Assembly (NCBI RefSeq): GCF_002878395.1
Contig: NC_061115.1
Location: forward strand, 52,554,787 to 52,618,786
Reading direction: 5' to 3'
Length of the DNA stretch: 64,000 nt
From: Capsicum annuum
Taxonomy: Eukaryota; Streptophyta; Magnoliopsida; Solanales; Solanaceae
Both the position numbers and the translations under genes were made by a program. Of this stretch, positions 57,862 to 64,000 are shown in pieces (within the stretch, counting starts at the first letter, position 1; each line of letters starts with the position of its first letter). Under the pieces are notes generated by a model. The model saw only the letters and a list, made by a program, of their open reading frames with translations. It had not been told where the DNA came from and made no database searches.

Positions 57862-60591
57862 ATAATATTAAAAATCAATTTAACTATGTAATTCGTAGTA
57901 TACACAACAACAAATTCGCTAATACAAAACTCTAAAGAGAATTCAACCAAAATCAATTTTCGAAACCTGCTAATCCAAAAATAAATTCAGATTAACTTTT
58001 TAAAATTACTTCTCAACTTTCATATTTTAGAACAACAACGCCATATTTGAAATTGTTAAAAACATGCATTAACAATTTCTTACGAAATCTTATAAAATTG
58101 ACATAATATATCAATATATTAGAATCACGCGAAATTTACGCATATTTGGTACAATTTCTTCAGCAAATTTATCAATATAATTATAATGAAACCAAAAATA
58201 GTATAAAGTTTGTTGATCAATACCTAAAATTGCACAATCGGTTTTTAAATGTGCTTCACAATGCTAGCCGATCTGAAATTTTGTTTTTGATTGTTTTTTT
58301 TCTGATAATGGAAAATTTGTTTGAATTTGAATTAATTGGTGTAAATTAGCGTTGATTTAAAAAAAGAGTTCTAAAAAGTAAGGGCATCTGTCAATTAATT
58401 ATACCATAAATTATGGAACCGTTTTTTACCATTTTAATCTAAAACCAATTTGCTTTATTTTAGGAACATAATATTCTTTTGTATATGTATTTAACTAGCA
58501 ACAGTTTACTCAAATACAAAATACATATAGCTATTTTTTGTAATTTTGAAACTATTACTAGAAAAGTTATAATTAAGGCTATATAGTTGCTTTTTATGAA
58601 ATTTTCCCTTTTTCTTACGTGCTATGTGAATCATTTAGGCACACAAAAGCAGGATTTATCAACACATGGATCATTTAGACTTTTTCACCAATTAATTGGC
58701 TTGAAAATATGACTTAAGGTTCTTTTAATATCCAACGCATTAAATTATAATCTAAGCAAGCTAATACTATTTTAACATATCCACATTGAATTAAAGCCTG
58801 ATAATATTTTGATACGTCAGTCTATATTAATTTTCGCATGTTAAGCACAACTTATTTAATACGTCTTTGCATGTTTAGGCGTGTTAACACAATTTAGTTA
58901 TATTAAAATAAATTTGAGCTAACATTAAAATCGCAGCATGTTTAATATCAATTTTCAGCATGGCTTAAATCATGTTTATGCATTTCTAAATCAATTTTCA
59001 GCAATTTAGATTAATATCCAACATGTTTTAAATTAAATTTTCAGCAATGTTAAATACAGTTTCGGCATGTTAAATTGAATTACTAGCATGAACAGTAACT
59101 TCTCGTATGTCCAAACATAATTTTCAGCATGATAATATCATCAGACCATTAAAACTCTGCATCTTTAAACAAATTTCAGCATGTCTCTGCACGTTTAAAC
59201 AAATTTCAGCATGTTTTTGCACTTTAAAATAGATTTCAGCTTGTTTAATATCACTTTCAGCATGTTTAATAATGTTTTCGGCATGTCAATTGAATTTCCA
59301 GCATATTAAAATATTAGATTTTTAGGCATCTTTAAATATTTTTAGCAGGTTAAACATTAAGTGTTAGGCATCTTAGCATGTCATGGCATTATATTCCTCG
59401 ACACATTTACCACACTTCAAACACTCTTTTCAAAACACTTTGCAATGCACGTTACACACACACGAGTCACAGTTGTCTTTTATCACACTTATCATTATTG
59501 AACACTTAGACATCATGTCTGTAGGTTAACGAAAAAAAAGTAAGTAATTATGTGTCTTTGCATGCTATCACATTAATGAACTTTAATTAACCAAGAGGCT
59601 AACTTGGAATTATTATGTGCTACTTGTTTTCCAATGTGTTACGCGTTTTGAATCTTAGGCGGAATAGCTTTATATTTGTCTGGAACATAAATCCAAAATA
59701 GCAAAGTCCAATGCCTCTTGGATGATAGGTGGGACGATAAGTATTACTAAAAGACGGTAGTTTTATCCTTGTTGTAGAACGCTCTTAGACTTGACATCCA
59801 TCCTAGGTGGGGTGGGATGGGTAGTTATTGGGAAATGATGATCCCAACAGATATTAACGGTAAGGCTAATGACACTATCACTTGTCTAAGAATTCGGCCA
59901 TTGGGTCGGATAATGAGTAAACAAGTTGAGGTTCTGATCCGAATGAGACCAAAACATTTCTTTGTTTGACTTGGATGAATTCTTTTTATTCTTTTATTTA
60001 CTTTACATGTTCATTTATTTGGGGTAGTTAGTTTATTATAAAGTAGTCTTCTTTGTTGTAAATTATGTCACTTCTTTCTTCTCGCTTGTCTTATTTATAT
60101 ACTTTATCACTTAGATGATTAATAGCTAAAATAAATAAGTTAAATGTTTGTTAATTACTTTATCACTTGGCTAATATTAAATTAATAATAAAATAAGAGA
60201 CCTTTATCTGATAACATAGAATTCCCATGTAAAGTGTGAATTCGACCGGGAACCACCATTGTGGAGATCAAAAGGTGCCTAACACCTTCCTTTTGAGGCA
60301 ATTTGAACCCTTACCCGATTTTCTGGTGAACTAAGAAAAAATAATGAAAAATAGGTTTGTAGTAGCCTAGACTGGTGCCCTAACAAAACTTAATTCGTTA
60401 GGTGGCGACTCTTCACACTCTACCTTCAAAACAATTCCAAAATAAAAGTGGTCCGTTGAATCCCACTTTCCACGAGGAAAATGGGGCGCGACAATATGTA
60501 TCTGTATATAATTTGTATATAAATTGTATAATTGATGTAAAGAATATGTATTTGAATAATTGTTGTAGATAAAAGTTGTAAAGGATTATGA

Positions 60592-60682
60592 AGGTATAAC
60601 TGTTGTGGATAATATGCATCTATATACTATGTGTATAGAAATTGTATCATTATTGTATAGAATATGTGTATGTGTGTATGTG

Positions 60683-60713
<31 letters not shown>

Positions 60714-60818
60714 TGTGTATAGAAATTGTATAATCATATGTAAAATATGTATCTATCTTTGGTATCAAAGTTTGTATTTGCTATCAAATATGCATACATG
60801 TAATTGGTGTGTGTGTAC

Positions 60819-60866
<48 letters not shown>

Positions 60867-60970
60867 TATAGAAATTGCATAATCGTATATAAAATATGTA
60901 TCTATATCTGGTATCAAAGTTTGTATCTACTATCAAATATGCATGCACATATTTGGTATCAAACACGTAC
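60592..60970. repeat. Tandem duplication, about 149-bp unit x2, with (TA)n(GA)n tracts
   Basis: AAAATATGTATCTATCTTTG at 60742 recurs at 60891 with the same flanks (GGTATCAAAGTTTGTAT). Each unit carries a TA run followed by a GA run (60683-60714, 60818-60866). Confidence 0.85.
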
Positions 60971-61309
60971 CTGATTTTATTACATTTTTTGGATTGTATA
61001 TTTTTTAAAAAAATATTCTTTAGTATTTAATTGATAAAAAAAAAGTAACAACTACAATAATATATTTTATTTAATTATAAAAAAAAGAATAACAATTAGA
61101 AGAGCCAAAAATGTTAAAGAAAAAGTAGCAAAAAAGAAAAAAAAGAAAAAAATAGCAGTGGTTTTTTTTTTTTTTTTTTTATAAAAGAGTTCAAATAAAA
61201 GTTTTTGAAAAAAAGTAAATTGCAATTAAAGAGTTTATTTTTTTCATAATAAAAACTGAAAAAAGAGGCTAGCGCCAAACAAAAGTCAACTTAGACTTTT
61301 AGTCAATAA

Positions 61310-62401
61310 AAGCGACTCTAGTCCAACAAGTTGCCCTAAAAATTTGTCGACAAGATAAGATACTAAGGCAACTCACTAAAATAGGGATCAAACCCATTGA
61401 TACTAAGGGAGTTTTTGTGAACAAATCGATCTACCCCCTTGTAGGAAGATGGCTTATAGGAAATCGACCTGAAAAAAAAAGTTTCTACTACCACGGCGGA
61501 TTTTTTCCGAAAACCAAAATCGCCCCATTCTAAACGGAGTCCGACAGCACAACCAAATCTCCCTGCCCCCAATAATGGAAAATATTATAGGTATGGGCAG
61601 CTTGGTCATATTGCCAAATATTGCAAATTGTCTAAAAAGGTTAGGAATTTTAACCTTGATGATTCTGTTCTTAGCCAAATCCAACACCTCTTATTAGAAG
61701 AAAGTGGAGATTCTGATAGTGGTAATAATGAATTTGACCAAGAATTTAACTAAATCCAGAATGATGACTTGGAATCTTTCCTGTCTGACCAAGAAGACCA
61801 ATTAAAGATCAGTGTTCTAACAAAGGAACAAGATCTCCTCTTAGAAATGATTAGCAATATACATGATTTCGATCAGAAGAAGTATTATCTAGACCAATTC
61901 AAAAAACTCTAGACAAACTTTCTACGTCTTCGTTTGGTGTATTCTCATCCCCAGATCACAAATACTTATAACATCACTAACGTTCTGAATTAGTTCCCTT
62001 CTAGTAAGCCTAGGGCGGTAACTATTCAAGACCTCCAATATGAGATAATACTCCTTAAAGAGGAAGCTAGGCATATCAAAGCAAGACAAAACTTAGATCA
62101 TCTTGTCCTCCAATAATTTTCTATGAAGGCTGAACAATCTGAGCCAATAGATGTCACTGATCCAGTGGATTAAGAGATTGAAGAAGGTGATTTCCTTTTT
62201 CAATACATTACAAAAATTACCATTAGGAAATAGCATACTCGGATAACCTTGATCAGAAACAAGACATTTATCCTAGATATCATTTCCTTGTTTGACACTG
62301 GTAGTGACCTCAATTGCGTCAAGAGGGACTTATACCTACTAAATTCTTTGAGAAAAATGTGGAAGCCCTTAGAGCTGCAAATGGCAGCAAACTAAGAATC
62401 A
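61310..62401 (+). pseudogene. Endogenous pararetrovirus-like remnant (caulimovirid coat protein to protease)
   Basis: One plus-strand frame from 61562 through 62400 carries a coat-protein-type zinc knuckle (about 61580-61625), an acidic region, a coiled-coil-like stretch (about 62020-62110) and an aspartic protease site with DTGS (62294-62305). This order is that of plant Caulimoviridae integrated in genomes. The knuckle has Tyr in place of its first two Cys. Six in-frame stops occur (61751, 61910, 61991, 62114, 62171, 62231), all in one frame with no indel. Upstream, 61310-61560 has related coat-protein sequence in shifted frames with stops. Reverse transcriptase, RNase H, movement protein and a start are absent; the right side is cut by another element. 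Non-functional. A gag-pro piece of some LTR element is the alternative. Confidence 0.65.
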
Positions 62402-63500
62402 TACTACTAGAAAACTGTAAACTACCTAGGAATTTTACCTAGTGAATAATATCGCAGGAAATACAAGCAGATTTACCTACGAAAATATTAAATTCGTCAA
62501 TATTAAAATATATTACCTGCGAACTATATATTTGCAACAAATTTTGCAGGTAAATTTGGCGCCATATTGTGCAAATTTCGTACTTGCAACATTACCTGGG
62601 GAAATATATCAGTGGGTATTTTATCTCTAGGTAAATCCGCAGGTATATGAATAAATATATATGTTTTTTAAATTCATATAAAAATCCCTAGGTAATTTAT
62701 CCTGCAGATTTACGTAGAAATATTTTGGTTAAAAATTATGTAATGGATTTTATTACCTAAGAAATTATTTGCAGATTTTGTGCTGCAAATTTTGCTGGGA
62801 ATTTATTCTTTGGGATTTACCTGCAAAATTATTACTTGCGACATTACCTGGGGAAATGTATCGGCGGATATTTTATCTCTAGGTAAATCCGCAGGTATAT
62901 GGACAAATATATATTTTTTTTAAATTCATAGTAAAATCCCCAGATAATTTATCCTACGGATTTACGTAGAGATATTTTGCTAGAAATTTATGTAATGGAT
63001 TTTATTACTTGAAAAGTTATTTGGGGATTTTGTTCTGCGAATTTGTTGGGAATTTATTCTTGGGGATTTACCTGCGAAATTATTACTTGCGACATTACCT
63101 GGGGAAATGTATCGGCTTGTATTTTATCTCTAGGTAAATCTGCAGGTATATGAACAAATATATATATTTTTTAAATTCATAGAAAAATTTTCAGGTAATT
63201 TATCCTACGGATTTACGTAGAAATATTTTGATGGAAATTTATGTAATGGATTTTATTACTTGAGAAATTATTTGGCAATTTTGTGCTGCGAATTTTGTTG
63301 GGGATTTATTCTTAGGTATTGACCCATGAAATTATTACTTGGGACATTATTGGGGGATTGTGTTCCTACAAATTTAGCTGAATTATTTCTTGGAGATTTA
63401 CTTCAAAATTATTACTTGAGAAATTATTGGGGGATTGTGTTGCTACAAATTTAGCTGAAATTATTTCTTGGGGATTTACATAGGATTTTTATGACTTGAA
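62402..63500. mobile_element. CACTA-like terminus with 252-bp subterminal tandem repeats
   Basis: TACTACTAGAAAACTG at 62402 is the CACTACTAGAAAA end of Enspm/CACTA elements with C to T at base one. It is followed by an array in which CATTACCTGGGGAAATGTAT recurs at 62590, 62842 and 63093, and a shortened unit at 63345, a period of 251-252 bp. Within units, short words such as TTACCTGCGAA and CGGATTTACGTAG repeat in both orientations, as in CACTA subterminal regions. No transposase is seen; the other end is not identified. Confidence 0.6.
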
Positions 63501-64000
63501 AAATTTAAATATGAAAATAATAAACTTGAAGAATAGAAAACATAAAATAAAATAAAATTAGACATTAAATCGGTGGACACGTATAATCAAGCAAAAGATA
63601 CTGCAAAAATTTAATTTAGTTTGTTGACATAGATGGTATCACAGATGTATTCAAGCTAAATAAACCTTAGCTTGACGCGTTATGTTATCACCAAAAAATT
63701 AAAGAGATGAAATTTTATTGGCGTAAGATAGGGCGAAGAACGAATCAGGGCTCAAATAGAGCGTATTTTTCTATTGGTTAATTTAAATATAGTTGTCAGG
63801 CAATATACTACGCACGAAAATATAATATATCAATATAATATACATTTAGGAGTCATTTGGTGTGAGATATAAGGTATAATAACATAAAATAAAATAAAAA
63901 ATTATTTTATTTAACATTGAGTTGAAAGTATTAGGTAGCTTTAGAATAGTATATATGATGAGATTAGGGATGGGCATTCAGTTTGTTTGATTTGTTTATT
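63501..64000. other. Right edge, nothing firmly identified
   Basis: AT-rich. AGGAGTCATTTGGTGTGAGA near 63850 resembles a MITE start, and GGGATGGGCATTCAGTTTG near 63967 resembles a dispersed Solanaceae repeat, but both are cut or unsupported. Confidence 0.35.

Larger units (their letters stand above)
49033..58608. mobile_element. Mutator-like element (MULE) with MURA and ULP1 genes, complete ends
   Basis: A 9,576-bp element. The left end GGAAAAATTACATAAA-TAGCAAC... (49033 to about 49130) and the inverse of the right end GGGAAAATTTCATAAAAAGCAA... (58608 back to about 58510) are terminal inverted repeats with shared blocks such as AATAGTTTC-CAAAATTACAA. A perfect 9-bp target duplication TTTTTCTTA lies at 49024-49032 and 58609-58617. 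Inside are a ULP1-type cysteine protease gene (plus) and a MuDR-type transposase (minus), the gene pair of the Kaonashi-like MULE group of plants. A 100-N gap interrupts it, so true length may differ. Confidence 0.93.
46413..60493 (+). mobile_element. Tat/Ogre-type solo LTR, split by a MULE
   Basis: The left part (46413-49032) starts TGTTGACACCCAATTTTG and the right part (58618-60493) ends GGGGCGCGACA; these are the ends of Solanaceae Tat/Ogre LTRs. ATATG at 46408-46412 and again at 60494-60498 is the 5-bp target duplication. Without the nested element the LTR is about 4.5 kb, in the range of this lineage. No primer site or polyprotein follows, so it is a solo LTR. The left part has a CT-rich and GC-rich leader (47170-47600) whose short frames are chance, and the right part has many CAGCATGTTTAA-type words. 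Confidence 0.85.

Noticed and set aside
61363..61687. Minus-strand frames of 69 and 77 residues
   Set aside because: Antisense to the pararetrovirus-like remnant, which reads on the plus strand.
62590..63360. CRISPR-like array of regularly spaced repeats
   Set aside because: The whole 252-bp unit repeats without unique spacers, in a plant genome next to a CACTA-like end; it is a tandem repeat.
1..64000. A new defence or biosynthetic gene cluster
   Set aside because: No set of intact co-located genes is present; the coding content is transposon genes and gene fragments.

Overview
This is plant nuclear DNA, almost certainly from a Solanaceae species. Evidence: AT-rich intergenic sequence, split exons with plant splice sites, Ty3/gypsy elements of the Tekay, Athila and Tat types, TRIM and Stowaway elements, SINE tails ending in TTG repeats of the Au/TS type, and gene fragments that read like plant proteins. 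I cannot resolve the genus. Most of the window is nested, decayed transposable elements; intact host coding sequence is scarce.

Layout. 1-522 is the N-terminal coding part of a cyclic nucleotide-gated channel on the minus strand, running off the left edge. 700-3533 is a solo LTR with a 5-bp target duplication, 178 bp upstream of that start codon. 4071-8560 holds broken pieces of unrelated host genes: an RH22-type DEAD-box helicase (exon tandemly duplicated), acetylornithine deacetylase, a PPR protein and an EEIG1/EHBP1 (NT-C2) protein, with SINE pieces between. 9041-13770 is AT-rich, with one copy of a 0.9-kb dispersed repeat. 13771-32210 is a nest: a small TRIM-like element holds an inverted member of its own family in its 5' LTR, and its remainder is interrupted by three Ty3/gypsy elements (an Athila-like one inside a minus-strand Tekay, beside the 3' end of a plus-strand chromovirus-like element). 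A deletion junction near 15608 removed the left halves of several of them. 32353-44853 has a Stowaway MITE, the second 0.9-kb repeat, an unidentified spliced gene fragment, an orphan first exon of a membrane-anchored ubiquitin-fold (MUB) gene, three Helitron-like 3' ends, SINEs and a MULE-like element.

The best-defined structure is at 46408-60498. A 4.5-kb Tat/Ogre-type solo LTR (TSD ATATG) is split by a 9,576-bp Mutator-like element with about 95-bp terminal inverted repeats and a perfect 9-bp TSD (TTTTTCTTA). It carries a ULP1-type SUMO protease gene (plus strand) and a MURA transposase (minus strand), facing each other across an AT-rich interval that contains a 100-base assembly gap. Both genes carry premature stops, several explained by TGG to TGA changes. 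To the right lie a decayed caulimovirid-like (endogenous pararetrovirus) coat/protease region and a CACTA-like terminus with a 252-bp tandem array that breaks it.

Apart from the channel gene and possibly the MUB exon, nothing here looks able to make a full host protein. The window mainly records insertion, gene-fragment capture or duplication, and decay.
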